From the NCBI GenBank assembly GCA_013867335.1, contig JACEMX010000172.1, positions 1-39,724 on the forward strand: DNA of 39,724 bases. Reading direction: 5' to 3'. A program made the translations under genes and the position numbers. Origin of the DNA: Candidatus Nitrosomaritimum aestuariumsis (GTDB taxonomy: Archaea; Thermoproteota; Nitrososphaeria; Nitrososphaerales; Nitrosopumilaceae). Below the pieces are notes generated by a model. That model was not told the DNA's origin and did no database searches. It saw only the letters and a list, made by a program, of their open reading frames with translations. Within the stretch, counting starts at the first letter, position 1. Each line of letters starts with the position of its first letter. Below, piece after piece: positions 15,781 to 24,732 of the stretch.

Positions 15781-16881
15781 ATGAAGATAGTTAGTAAATT
15801 GTATATGCTAATTGGGATTTTGATTGTAGCTGCTGCATTTAACTTGTTTTTATTATACCAAGATGAGACCACAGGGATCTTTGGTGAGAATTCTAATCAA
15901 CAAACAATAATTCAAATTCTGCTAGGTGTGGATATTGCCACATTTTTCCTAGTACCTGTTGTAATCAGACAATCTCTGTCACCACTTGGGACCATCAACA
16001 AGGCACTCTCAAGAGTGAAAGAAGGAATGTACGGTGAAAAAATAAAATACAATTCTGAAGATGAGATTGGAGAATTAGTAAATTCATTTAACATTATGTC
16101 AGATACAATTAAAGAAAAAGAAGAGCTTGCAAAAAGAACAGAATTAGCAAAAGATGAATTCTTGGCAATGATTACACATGAATTAAAGACACCTCTTGTT
16201 CCCATTCAAGGATATTCAGATATTTTACTAGGAGAGCATTTAGGAACGCTAAATGACGAGCAAAAAAACAGATTATCCATAATAAAATCAAGCTCCGAGA
16301 ATCTTTTAGGAATAATTTCAGATTTGCTTGATGTTCAAAAACTAGAAATCGGCAAATTGCGAATGAAAAAAGACAATGCAGACATTAAAGATGCAATAGA
16401 AGAATCAGTAAAAGCACTTGCTCCCCAGGCTGAAAAAAATAAAATATCTTTATCACATAACGCTGAAAGTGTTGAGATATCCCATGATTCTGCTAGAATA
16501 AAACAGGTTTTGACTAATTTGATCAAAAATGCAATGATTGCAGTAGATTCTGAAAGAGGAAAAATCAAGGTAATCATGGAGGAGCATCCGCAAGAAATTC
16601 AGATTTGTGTCAAAGATAATGGGACAGGCATACCAAAAGAAAAGCAAAAAGACTTGTTTAAAAAATTCTACCAGGTAGATACAACACTGACGCGTGAAAG
16701 AGGCGGAAGTGGTCTGGGTCTAGCAATATGTAAAGGAATTATCGATAATCATGGAGGGGAAATCTACGTTGAGAGTGAAGAAGGAAAGGGGGCAACATTC
16801 ACATTTACAATACCCAAAAATGCCCCAGAAATTACTCAAAGAAAACCAACTTTAGGAACTAAAACTGCTCACTCTAGCTAA
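15781..16881 (+). CDS. Membrane histidine kinase with HAMP
   Basis: A 366-aa protein. TM1 is about 6-25 and TM2 about 43-62, with only a ~17-residue loop between, so there is no sizeable sensor ectodomain. A HAMP region follows (about 63-115), then HisKA with H133 in MITHELKTPL. HATPase boxes follow: N box LTNLIKNAMIAV, then DNGTGIP and GGSGLGLAICKG. All catalytic residues are present. Divergent from stand-alone HPt and receiver genes, which are the likely partners. The stimulus is probably sensed in or near the membrane. Confidence 0.9.
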   Translation: MKIVSKLYMLIGILIVAAAFNLFLLYQDETTGIFGENSNQQTIIQILLGVDIATFFLVPVVIRQSLSPLGTINKALSRVKEGMYGEKIKYNSEDEIGELVNSFNIMSDTIKEKEELAKRTELAKDEFLAMITHELKTPLVPIQGYSDILLGEHLGTLNDEQKNRLSIIKSSSENLLGIISDLLDVQKLEIGKLRMKKDNADIKDAIEESVKALAPQAEKNKISLSHNAESVEISHDSARIKQVLTNLIKNAMIAVDSERGKIKVIMEEHPQEIQICVKDNGTGIPKEKQKDLFKKFYQVDTTLTRERGGSGLGLAICKGIIDNHGGEIYVESEEGKGATFTFTIPKNAPEITQRKPTLGTKTAHSS

Positions 16882-16884
16882 AAA

Positions 16885-17055
16885 ATGAATTTTTTGTATT
16901 CAATACACATGGAAGAAAGTATCGAGCATCAAAAAAACAATGAATTTTACTCAAATTGTACGGCATATTTTGAATTTCTTCGCCACAAAGGTGAAGCAGA
17001 CTATGATTTTGAGGACGAATATTACTTTACTATGCCGGCGATATCAAGCAAGTGA
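16885..17055 (+). CDS. 56-aa acidic/aromatic small protein
   Basis: ATG at 16885 (a second Met at 16909 gives 48 aa) to TGA. The sequence is rich in Glu, Asp, Tyr and Phe (for example YDFEDEYYF) and has one Cys. It starts 3 nt after the kinase stop, so it may be co-transcribed. Coding potential rests on composition only; no family recognised. Confidence 0.45.
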   Translation: MNFLYSIHMEESIEHQKNNEFYSNCTAYFEFLRHKGEADYDFEDEYYFTMPAISSK

Positions 17056-17097
17056 CCATACAGAAGATTTACGAGGCCCAAAGATTCTAAAATTTTT

Positions 17098-18516
17098 ATG
17101 AGTTTTTCTCAAGATCTTGCAGATAAGGCCGTTACCTATGCAGTCACTCAAGGAGCTGATTATTGTGATGTCAGAGCAGAAAAACAATCAATAAATTCTG
17201 CTCTTATTGAAAATGGCGAAATTGAACATGTAAGAGAATTATCAGACAATGGAATTGGAGTCAGAGTTTTAAAAAACGGTGCATGGAGTTTTTTTTCAAT
17301 TACTAATCCCAAATCCTTCGATGAGATCAAAGATTCAATAGGTAAGACCATAAAAAATGCTGCACATTATGCAGAGAGAAAAAATACACCATCAAGACTT
17401 GTCCCTATTAAGATAAATAAAATAACAAAGGAATTCCCTGTAATAAAAAAACCAGATTTAGATGCTTTGATCAAAGTGGGATTAGAATGTAATAATATAA
17501 TTTCAGACCAGTTAAGAATTAGAAAATCTATAGTCAATCCCAAATTTGTAAAAAATTCAAAATATTTTGCAAGTAGCGAAGGATCTAAAATACTACAAAA
17601 TTTTACAGATGTGATAATAGAAATGGTTGCAATCGCACATGAATCAGGATTAACACAATCTGTAAACATTACAGAGGGTGGACGTGGAGGAATGGAGCAA
17701 ATCACTAAAAACAATAAAGCACAAGAAAGTGCAAAAAATATTTCGCAAAAGGCATCTGAACTTTTAGATGCAATCCCCGTAAAAGAAGAAAAAACAACTT
17801 TGGTCATGAATCCAGATTTTGTATCATTGTTAACCCATGAAATTTTAGGCCATCCATCGGAAGCAGACAGAGTTTTAGGAAAAGAAATGGCATGGGCAGG
17901 AGGTGCATGGTGGAAAGACAAGCTTGGAGAACAAGTTGGTTCAGAACATCTTAGCGTATTTGACGATCCTACAATTCCGGGGAGCTTGGGATGGTATTAT
18001 TTTGATGATGAAGGTGTGGAGACAAAAAAGACAACGCTGTTAGAAAAAGGAGTCCTGAAAAATCATATGCAAAACAGAGAAACCGCAAATGATTTTAGAA
18101 CACAGCCATCGGCTAACATGCGCGCTACAAATTATCGATTCATGCCATTAATTAGAATGGCCTGCACCTGTATTGAGCCAGGAGATTGGAATCCTAAGGA
18201 GATGATAAAAGAGGTAAAGTCAGGGTATTTGGTCTCAAACATGAAGGTCCCTTCAATTGACATGAAAAGATACAATTGGAGCATATCAAGTCAATATGCT
18301 CAAAAAATTGAAAATGGAGAGCTAACTGATTTGGTAAGAGATGTAATAGTTATGGGAACTGCACCAGAATTTTTCAAATCAATCGATGCATGTGGAAAAG
18401 ACTTCACAGTAAGACCAATAACCAATTGTGGTAAAGGTGATCCGATGCAATCAATGATCATGGGAAATGGGGGGCCATCAATTAGAGGCACGGCAACAAT
18501 AAAGAGTGTAAATTGA
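17098..18516 (+). CDS. tldD: TldD-family metalloprotease
   Basis: A 472-aa protein matching the TldD/PmbA family over its whole length. Zinc motif HEILGH at 247-252 marks the active TldD-type subunit, and a late Cys in TNCGKGDP is the expected third ligand. In bacteria TldD forms a heterodimer with TldE and degrades peptides. No TldE gene is adjacent; the next genes are two DNA glycosylases whose reading frames overlap in series. Confidence 0.9.
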   Translation: MSFSQDLADKAVTYAVTQGADYCDVRAEKQSINSALIENGEIEHVRELSDNGIGVRVLKNGAWSFFSITNPKSFDEIKDSIGKTIKNAAHYAERKNTPSRLVPIKINKITKEFPVIKKPDLDALIKVGLECNNIISDQLRIRKSIVNPKFVKNSKYFASSEGSKILQNFTDVIIEMVAIAHESGLTQSVNITEGGRGGMEQITKNNKAQESAKNISQKASELLDAIPVKEEKTTLVMNPDFVSLLTHEILGHPSEADRVLGKEMAWAGGAWWKDKLGEQVGSEHLSVFDDPTIPGSLGWYYFDDEGVETKKTTLLEKGVLKNHMQNRETANDFRTQPSANMRATNYRFMPLIRMACTCIEPGDWNPKEMIKEVKSGYLVSNMKVPSIDMKRYNWSISSQYAQKIENGELTDLVRDVIVMGTAPEFFKSIDACGKDFTVRPITNCGKGDPMQSMIMGNGGPSIRGTATIKSVN

Positions 18517-18518
18517 AA

Positions 18519-19112
18519 ATGACTCTAAATCTAGACATAGTAAGAAAAAATGTAATTGATTGTACCAAATGTGAACTAAGTAAAACTAGAACCAATTCAG
18601 TTCCAGGTAAAGGAAATTTTCATTCGGACGTAATTTTTGTTGGGGAAGCTCCTGGACGAAATGAAGACTTGAAAGGAGAGCCATTTGTTGGAGTCGCAGG
18701 AAAAAAATTATCTCTAGCATTAGAAGAAGCAGGAATATCAAGGGATGACGTATACATTACTAACACGGTAAAATGCAGACCGCCAAATAACAGAGTGCCA
18801 AGTAAGCATGAAAAAGAAACCTGTCAGGAGTACATAGAAAAAGAAATTGAGATAATAAAACCCAAAATAATTTGTGTTTTAGGAAACACTGCATTTGGGT
18901 CCATTCTAGGTGGAACTGAGATTACAAAGTTTCGAGGTAAAGTCGGTAAAAAAGATGGTCAATTGTATTTTATCACAATTCATCCAGCAGCTACAATTTA
19001 CAATCAAGGTTTAATTGAGACTCTAAAAGAAGATATCAAAAAATTATTTGAATTAATCAGAGAATTAAAAAATGGTAAAGACATTCCGATAGATATTGAG
19101 TTTTCTGCCTAG
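18519..19112 (+). CDS. Family-4 uracil-DNA glycosylase
   Basis: About 197-199 aa. A TTG at 18513 overlaps the tldD stop; the ATG at 18519 is my choice. The four Fe-S cysteines of family-4 UDG are present (C-T-K-C near the N-terminus, then C in VKCRPP and ETCQ). Motif GEAPGRNED and the HPAA segment form the active site. It removes uracil from DNA in base excision repair. The 3' end overlaps the AAG gene by 17 nt. Confidence 0.92.
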   Translation: MTLNLDIVRKNVIDCTKCELSKTRTNSVPGKGNFHSDVIFVGEAPGRNEDLKGEPFVGVAGKKLSLALEEAGISRDDVYITNTVKCRPPNNRVPSKHEKETCQEYIEKEIEIIKPKIICVLGNTAFGSILGGTEITKFRGKVGKKDGQLYFITIHPAATIYNQGLIETLKEDIKKLFELIRELKNGKDIPIDIEFSA

Positions 19113-19653
19113 AGAATTTTATGCTAGAGATACGGTGATAGTAGCAAAAGGATTGCTTGGAAAAAAGTTAGTCCGAAAAATTGGCAACAAGAAAATTTCT
19201 GGAATAATCACAGAAACAGAGGCATATAGGCACAAAGATGATCCCGCCAGTCATGCGTTTAGAAAAAAAACTGAGCGAAACCGCGCAATGTTCGAAGAAG
19301 TGGGTAGAGCCTATATTTACTTCACATATGGCATGTATTTTTGCTTCAACGTTGTTGCAAGAAATTCTAAGGCAGAAGCAGGTGCAGTTTTGATTAGAGC
19401 AATACATCCAGAAAAGGGAATCGAGGTCATGAAAGAAAACAGGAAAAAAGATGAACTGAAAAGCCTCACAGATGGTCCTGCAAAGATAGCTCAAGCATTT
19501 GACATTAACAAAAAGCAGTACGGGGTAGATTTAACTTGCAATTCAGAGTTGTTCATTACAGAAGGGATAGGGAAAAGAAAAATTATTTCATCACCAAGAA
19601 TTGGAATAAGTGCAGCAACAGAAAACCTTTGGAATTTTAAAATTACTCTTTAG
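19096..19653 (+). CDS. AAG/MPG-type 3-methyladenine DNA glycosylase
   Basis: A 185-aa protein from a TTG, which matches the family's start well (PREFYARDTVIVAKGLLGK). The conserved ETEAYRHKDDPASHA contains the catalytic Glu, and YIYFTYGMYFCFNVV is the minor-groove intercalating region. The C-terminus ends SPRIGISAA as usual. It excises alkylated purines. It overlaps the UDG gene by 17 nt and the convergent VTT gene by 11 nt, so two glycosylases form a repair pair behind tldD. Confidence 0.92.
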   Translation: MSFLPREFYARDTVIVAKGLLGKKLVRKIGNKKISGIITETEAYRHKDDPASHAFRKKTERNRAMFEEVGRAYIYFTYGMYFCFNVVARNSKAEAGAVLIRAIHPEKGIEVMKENRKKDELKSLTDGPAKIAQAFDINKKQYGVDLTCNSELFITEGIGKRKIISSPRIGISAATENLWNFKITL

Positions 19654-20293
19654 AGTTTTCTTCATCGTTGTTATTTTCATCTAAGGTCCATGGAGCAAAT
19701 CGTCCCATGATTCGTTGCCAATCTAACTTTAATAATAAAATAACAACTGATGTCATCATTGCTGCAAAGATTGCTATTCCAATGTAAATTGTACTTACAT
19801 CCTCTACATCTTCTAGCAGCGGTTCTACTAAAGATAATCCCATATAGTGAGAGATAAACACGATTGCATAAGACAAAACAAGCTTTCCAGTTAACGTAGC
19901 AATGAAGAATCTTTTTGGATTATACTTGGCAAGACCTAATGGAACATAAATCAAGTCATCAGGCATAGGGGTTGCCGCTGCAAAAAATGCAGCACCTGCA
20001 CCATATCTTTTTACTAGTCTTTCAAATGGCCGCATACGTTTTCTTGATTTTTTTCCAATTATCCTCCTACCTTCATAGCTTACTGTAAATACAATCACTT
20101 TAGCTGCAGTTGCAGTAACTGCAGAAATTATTGCAAGTAAATGCAGATCAAATGCATTACCTACAGACATTGTTGCCAATAAAAGAAATGAAGGTAACGG
20201 AACAAATGGAATTAAAGATCCAAAAAAGCTTACTAGAGTTAGCCCGATATATCCTACTTCAGGAGCAAACGGGAAGATAGCCGCAAAATCCAC
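19643..20293 (-). CDS. VTT/DedA-family membrane protein
   Basis: A 216-aa protein from GTG. It has several hydrophobic segments, an early S-L-I-P-F-V-P-L-P-S hairpin, and the segment RYGAGAAFFAAATPMPDDLIYVPLGLAKYNP, typical of VTT (SNARE-associated/DedA) proteins with their re-entrant loops. The family moves lipids or polyisoprenyl phosphates across membranes. The C-terminal tail is acidic (DENNNDEENSKE). Confidence 0.85.
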   Translation of the reverse strand: MDFAAIFPFAPEVGYIGLTLVSFFGSLIPFVPLPSFLLLATMSVGNAFDLHLLAIISAVTATAAKVIVFTVSYEGRRIIGKKSRKRMRPFERLVKRYGAGAAFFAAATPMPDDLIYVPLGLAKYNPKRFFIATLTGKLVLSYAIVFISHYMGLSLVEPLLEDVEDVSTIYIGIAIFAAMMTSVVILLLKLDWQRIMGRFAPWTLDENNNDEENSKE

Positions 20294-20413
20294 AATTCAA
20301 GCACGTCTTATACATTATTTAACAAAAGCGAAGGTTTCTCAAAGTCGTGTAGGTGATTTGAAAAATTTGAATCGCATAATCATTAAAATACCATATTCAT
20401 CGAGCAGATTCAG

Positions 20414-20797
20414 ATGGATAAAGCTGATTTAACTGTGATTTGTGATAATATTGCTGCAATAAGCCCCTACATTCGTTTTGTAGGCATTATAAGTGAACAA
20501 GGCAAGTTAATTGCACATAAGAGAAGAGAAGATTTAGAGCCATTTTTAGATGCCAAGAGTACAAAGTATCAATTCTCACACATTGCGATTAAGACTGACC
20601 TCGAGAGTTTCTTTGACGAGAACCTAGGTAAGGTTCAGTTTGTTTGGGAGGAGAGAGAAAAGGTTCAGATCATATCCTTTGCAGTAGGAAAAATAAGAAT
20701 TTGGATATCAATTGACAAGAAAGTAATTCGAAGCGAAATTTTGAGAATTATTGATTCTTGTCTACCAATTGTGAAAAAGTATTCAGAAAGTCAATAG
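20414..20797 (+). CDS. 127-aa roadblock/longin-like hypothetical protein
   Basis: ATG start, 127 aa. It has alternating helices and strands. The N-terminal I-R-F-V-G-I-I-S-E-Q-G-K-L-I-A pattern is like a roadblock or longin fold. Two further strands near 75-105 follow, and a C-terminal helix ends the protein. The assignment to a fold is a pattern impression only. Similar proteins seem common in thaumarchaea. A zinc-finger microprotein starts 5 nt after its stop. Confidence 0.65.
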   Translation: MDKADLTVICDNIAAISPYIRFVGIISEQGKLIAHKRREDLEPFLDAKSTKYQFSHIAIKTDLESFFDENLGKVQFVWEEREKVQIISFAVGKIRIWISIDKKVIRSEILRIIDSCLPIVKKYSESQ

Positions 20798-20801
20798 AGC
20801 C

Positions 20802-20897
20802 TTGAAGTGCCCATATTGCGATATTGATTTGGATTCACTTTCAATGACCGATGGGCTCAAACATATTCTAGAACACAAAAAAAAGAATCAAAATTAA
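20802..20897 (+). CDS. 31-aa single zinc-finger microprotein
   Basis: From a TTG only 5 nt after the preceding stop, this gives 31 residues: CPYC near the N-terminus and H21 and H25 near the end, a C2H2-like spacing of C-x2-C-x14-H-x3-H. The Lys-rich tail could contact nucleic acid. The very short frame makes it uncertain, but the complete metal site and tight spacing argue for it. Confidence 0.5.
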   Translation: MKCPYCDIDLDSLSMTDGLKHILEHKKKNQN

Positions 20898-20929
20898 CAT
20901 TTTTTTAGAATAAAGTTGAGAATAAAGCA

Positions 20930-21211
20930 ATGAAAGGTGAGGATGTCAGAAAACTAATCGATGAGGCAAACCAAAGAGAGAAGAAGGACTATCAAAAAAT
21001 GAACATCGAAGAGCTAAGTGGAGAGCTTAGAGGAGTAATGGAGTTCGAGAGATCTATTTTTGAAAAAATAGAAGAGATGGAAAAGAAAGGAACAGAATCA
21101 GACCTGATAAATTATGCCAAAATGATTATTAAAAATACAACTGGAAGAGAGATTTCAGAAATTCAGGAAATTTATCTAGAGAAAATCGATAGAGATTATC
21201 TATCAAGTTAA
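20930..21211 (+). CDS. 93-aa charged coiled-coil protein
   Basis: ATG start, 93 aa. It is almost entirely charged helix (about 15-60 looks like coiled coil with Glu/Lys heptads), then a short helical tail. No Cys and no membrane segment. It follows the zinc-finger microprotein on the same strand and overlaps the convergent ABC ATPase gene by 9 nt. No family recognised. Confidence 0.65.
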   Translation: MKGEDVRKLIDEANQREKKDYQKMNIEELSGELRGVMEFERSIFEKIEEMEKKGTESDLINYAKMIIKNTTGREISEIQEIYLEKIDRDYLSS

Positions 21212-22144
21212 TTCTTCATCTTCATACAACCAGCACTGAACATAACCTGTCTTGGTCTTTATTTTTGGTGGCAGGTTTTTGCACTTGTCAATTGCTAAAG
21301 GGCATCTTTCTATAAAACGACATTCAGTTGGTGGCTCCAATAAACTTGGAGGGTTTCCTTTGATGTAAGAGGGTTTGTCCCCATGTAATGTCGGGATAGA
21401 TTTTAGCAGTCCTTGAGTGTAAGGATGTTTTGGGTTTTTGTAAATATCATACGATGAGCCAAACTCTACCATTTGACCTGCATACATGATTCCGATTTTA
21501 TCGGCAATCTCAGATAATATTGCCAAGTCATGTGTGATTAACATAAAAGACATTCCTTGCTTTTTTAGATCCTTCAAAAGATTGACAATTTGTGCCTGAA
21601 TTAACACATCGAGGGCAGTAGTAGGCTCATCTGCAATTACAAATCGTGGTTTTAGGAGAAGTGCCATTGCAATTACTACTCTTTGCTTCATTCCACCGCT
21701 TAGTTCATGAGGGTATCTCTTCAAAACCGAGCTATCAAGACTAACTGAATGCATTGCATCTTCAATTGTTTTTTGAATGTCACCATCAAAGTCATGTTGC
21801 TTTAAAACTTCGATGAATTGGTCTTTAATTGTAAAGACTGGATCTAGTGTATTCATTGCACCCTGAAATACCATTGAGATTTTTTTCCACCTGAATTTTT
21901 TATCAAAGTCTGATTCTGAGAGATCTAAAATTGAATCATCACCTAAAACAATTTTTCCTTGCACCTTTCCTCCTGAAAGCATACGAATAATGGATAACCC
22001 CAATGTGCTTTTTCCACATGCACTCTCTCCTGCAATCCCAATTGATTGACCATCTTCGAGATCAAAATCAACATCTTCAACTGCATAAACTGGACCATTT
22101 GAAGAAGAATATCTTGCAGTAAGATCTTTAACTGATAACTTCAT
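21203..22144 (-). CDS. OppD/DppD-type ABC transporter ATPase
   Basis: A 313-aa protein. Walker A GESACGKST, signature LSGGMKQR, Walker B FVIADEPTTALD, H-loop THDLA. The C-terminal extension CRFIERCPLAIDKC is the Cys-rich segment typical of oligopeptide/nickel transporter ATPases. No permease, binding protein or OppF partner is next to it: the flanking genes on both sides are on the plus strand. Substrate unknown. Confidence 0.9.
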   Translation of the reverse strand: MKLSVKDLTARYSSSNGPVYAVEDVDFDLEDGQSIGIAGESACGKSTLGLSIIRMLSGGKVQGKIVLGDDSILDLSESDFDKKFRWKKISMVFQGAMNTLDPVFTIKDQFIEVLKQHDFDGDIQKTIEDAMHSVSLDSSVLKRYPHELSGGMKQRVVIAMALLLKPRFVIADEPTTALDVLIQAQIVNLLKDLKKQGMSFMLITHDLAILSEIADKIGIMYAGQMVEFGSSYDIYKNPKHPYTQGLLKSIPTLHGDKPSYIKGNPPSLLEPPTECRFIERCPLAIDKCKNLPPKIKTKTGYVQCWLYEDEELT

Positions 22145-22226
22145 AATTTCTTAGATCGACTCTTGCTTTTGTGTTTTTCATTAAAGGATATAAACAACTT
22201 TGGCAGAATGAATAAAGTCGAAATCC

Positions 22227-22742
22227 ATGAATCTTCCAATATGTAACTTTGATGCAAAAAACTCTCTTCTTTGTCCTCAATGTGAGAAGAAAGTAGAGGA
22301 AGGACAACTTACAAAGGCAGATGTAGATGCATCAATTAAACTTGCGCAGATCGCAAAGACAAATTCAGAGGTAGACAAATTCACTTTGCATTCATGCAAA
22401 GAGTTCGATGGTAATTTTGTACTATCTTTCTCAAAAGAAGACATCATGGCAATTCGACAAAGTAGAACATTGTACAGGTTAATTCAAGACCAATTTCAGG
22501 GCAAGATTTGGTTAGTGGAAGCAGAAGAAAATGACAGAAAATTCATCGAAGATATGTTTTTTCCAACCAAGATTTTGTCCATCAATAATGTATGGGCACC
22601 GGGTGGAATTCAAAAAACAAAGGCAATAGTCTCAGGCAAATGGACCCCCAGATTCCCAATTAACACTGAAACGGTCGTTCAAATAGTAAAAGATGCCCGA
22701 AACCTTGACATTGAGATAGAATTTGAGAACAAAAGACGGTGA
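22227..22742 (+). CDS. KH-domain RNA-binding protein with Zn segment
   Basis: A 171-aa protein. The N-terminus has C6 and CPQC (three Cys within 19 residues). The middle and C-terminal parts look like KH repeats of the NusA-like archaeal type, with the R-Q-S-R-T-L-Y-R-L-I-Q helix and an A-P-G-G-I-Q-K-T-K-A loop. It ends 6 nt before aspS, a pairing that suggests a role in translation or RNA processing. Confidence 0.7.
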   Translation: MNLPICNFDAKNSLLCPQCEKKVEEGQLTKADVDASIKLAQIAKTNSEVDKFTLHSCKEFDGNFVLSFSKEDIMAIRQSRTLYRLIQDQFQGKIWLVEAEENDRKFIEDMFFPTKILSINNVWAPGGIQKTKAIVSGKWTPRFPINTETVVQIVKDARNLDIEIEFENKRR

Positions 22743-22748
22743 AAAAGT

Positions 22749-24035
22749 TTGGGATTTGTCAAGACACATGATATTGCAGAGCTAACTTCCGATTTAATTG
22801 GAAAACAAGTTGTTTTAGGAGGTTGGATTGAGGATCTCAGAAAGCTAGGCAAGATGACATTTATCACACTACGTGATGTCTCAGGAATTTCTCAAGTTAT
22901 AGTAAAAGGAGAACTAAATGATAACCTAGGAGAAATTAATCGTCAAAGCGTAGTAGCGGTGAAAGGAGTAGTCCAAGAAACAAAGGCTCGTGATTTTGAT
23001 TTTGAGATTAAAGCAGACGAGATTGATGTGCTAGGTAAAGCAATTCATCCATTACCAGTAGACCCCATAGGTCGAGTTGAGAGCAATATTGACACACGTC
23101 TTAATCACAGAGCACTTGATATGAGAAATCAAAAGACAGCATCGATTTTTAAACTTCGTTCCCACGTCTTGCAAATTTTGAGAAAAACATTTGTTGAGAA
23201 AAAATTCATTGAAATTACAACTCCGAAAATTATTGGTTCAGCATCAGAAGGCGGCGCAGATTTATTTTCATTAGAATACTTTGGCAAGACTGCATATTTG
23301 GCACAAAGCCCCCAGTTATACAAAGAGCAGATGACCATAGGACTTGAGCGAGTTTTTGAGATTTCAAATTTTTATCGTGCTGAAAAATCCCACACAGGTA
23401 GACATCTAAGCGAGTTTACCTCAGTAGATATTGAGGCTGCATTCATGGATTACAATGATGTGATGGATGTGTTAGAATCTCTTGTTATGAATGTCTATAG
23501 ATTTACCTCAGAGAACTGCAAAAAAGAGCAAGAGGTAATTGGCCATACAATTGAAGTGCCAAAATCCCCATTTGAGAGAATCACATACAATCAAGCAATA
23601 GACGAAGTAAAGGCTGCAGGCGAGAAAGTAGAATTTGGAGATGATTTGCTTGATTCTCACCTTAGAATCATTGGCGAGAATCATCCAGGATTTTTCTTCT
23701 TGACTGATTGGCCAATGAAACTCAAACCATTTTACATTAGAGAGAAAGACGAAGACCCAGAACTTTCTCGTTCGTTTGATTTGCAGTTTGGATATTTGGA
23801 ATTATCATCTGGCGGAACCAGATTACATAATCCAGACATGTTAAAGGCAAGACTCAAAGAACAAGGGTTGGACCCTGCAGACTTTGCAGACCATCTGCAG
23901 GCATTTGACTGGGGTATGCCACCACATTCTGGATGGGGAATGGGTCTTGACAGACTAATGACCACATTGATTGGAATTGATAATGTGCGTGAAGTTGTAC
24001 TATATCCAAGAGATCCAGACAGGCTGAAACCCTAA
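22749..24035 (+). CDS. aspS: Aspartyl-tRNA synthetase
   Basis: A 428-aa protein of archaeal length from a TTG start (GFVKTHDIAEL). The OB-fold anticodon domain comes first (GGWIEDLRKLGKMTFITLRD). Class II motif 2 region FYRAEKSHTGRHLSEF follows. Motif 3 is GWGMGLDRL, and the C-terminus ends YPRDPDRLKP. It charges tRNA-Asp in the cytosol. Whether it also charges tRNA-Asn cannot be decided here, as no gatCAB is in view. It lies 6 nt after the KH protein. Confidence 0.97.
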   Translation: MGFVKTHDIAELTSDLIGKQVVLGGWIEDLRKLGKMTFITLRDVSGISQVIVKGELNDNLGEINRQSVVAVKGVVQETKARDFDFEIKADEIDVLGKAIHPLPVDPIGRVESNIDTRLNHRALDMRNQKTASIFKLRSHVLQILRKTFVEKKFIEITTPKIIGSASEGGADLFSLEYFGKTAYLAQSPQLYKEQMTIGLERVFEISNFYRAEKSHTGRHLSEFTSVDIEAAFMDYNDVMDVLESLVMNVYRFTSENCKKEQEVIGHTIEVPKSPFERITYNQAIDEVKAAGEKVEFGDDLLDSHLRIIGENHPGFFFLTDWPMKLKPFYIREKDEDPELSRSFDLQFGYLELSSGGTRLHNPDMLKARLKEQGLDPADFADHLQAFDWGMPPHSGWGMGLDRLMTTLIGIDNVREVVLYPRDPDRLKP

Positions 24036-24163
24036 TCATCTAAAAAATTGGTTTGTTAATTTGATTAGTCCTAATAGAATTTAGTTTGTTCAACTAAAAC
24101 AAAACTCGTCTGAATTCTTTCTAAATGACATTCTGCTAAATATCATAAAAATTGGCTTAAAAT

Positions 24164-24316
24164 ATGGGCGAATTTACTAGATGTCCAAATTGTGTAAAAC
24201 AGTTAGTAGAGGTACCTTTGGAAAAAAAGAGAAATTTAATGGTATGTCCTTTTTGTGAATCAGAGTATCCAATTTCTATACCTAAAAAAATAATTTCAAA
24301 ATTTACTCTAAGATAA
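24164..24316 (+). CDS. 50-aa zinc-ribbon microprotein
   Basis: ATG to TAA, 50 residues. Two CxxC knuckles (C7-P-N-C10 and C28-P-F-C31) are 18 residues apart, which is a complete rubredoxin-like zinc ribbon. A basic Ile/Lys tail follows. It is monocistronic in the gap after aspS. Function unknown; RNA/DNA or protein contact is possible. Confidence 0.65.
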   Translation: MGEFTRCPNCVKQLVEVPLEKKRNLMVCPFCESEYPISIPKKIISKFTLR

Positions 24317-24477
24317 TAATTTTTCCTTCAGTTCAAGTAAGTGCATTAAGAAATTATTTTTAGTACATTTCAATTTTAACATATGTTGTGAGATTTGAAA
24401 AATAGGATTGTAAAACATGAGATTTGATTGTTTTTTGAAAAATCATATTTTTATTTGGAGAGGTATTTGTATAGTGC

Positions 24478-24732
24478 ATGATTGAAAAAGAAGATGCAAA
24501 AAAAGTAGCAGAAAGTCTTGGCAATAACCTCATAGGAGTATCACATGATGAAAAAAACTTTGTTAAATTACCAGATAATTTCTGGGGATACTTTGCTCGA
24601 GGCCATCATAAGGACGGTGCCTTTGGAGTAATTGTCACCTATTCAGAAAACAAGTCCGATGTAGATGACTTAATCAAAAAGTACGAAGAATGGGTTGCCA
24701 AAAATAAGAAATCAGATTCGGAATCTACTTAG
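24478..24732 (+). CDS. 84-aa hypothetical protein
   Basis: ATG start, 84 aa. A helical acidic/basic N-terminus, a central aromatic F-W-G-Y-F-A-R-G-H-H segment, a beta strand G-V-I-V-T-Y, and a helical Lys-rich tail. No Cys or membrane segment. The last 8 bases overlap the convergent 43-aa zinc protein. No family recognised. Confidence 0.65.
   Translation: MIEKEDAKKVAESLGNNLIGVSHDEKNFVKLPDNFWGYFARGHHKDGAFGVIVTYSENKSDVDDLIKKYEEWVAKNKKSDSEST

Noticed and set aside
15912-16205. 97-aa minus-strand frame inside the kinase
   Set aside because: Antisense to HAMP and HisKA motifs that are clearly coding on the plus strand.
17367-17921. 184-aa minus-strand frame within tldD
   Set aside because: Antisense to the TldD sequence with its HEILGH motif; composition is the mirror of the real gene.
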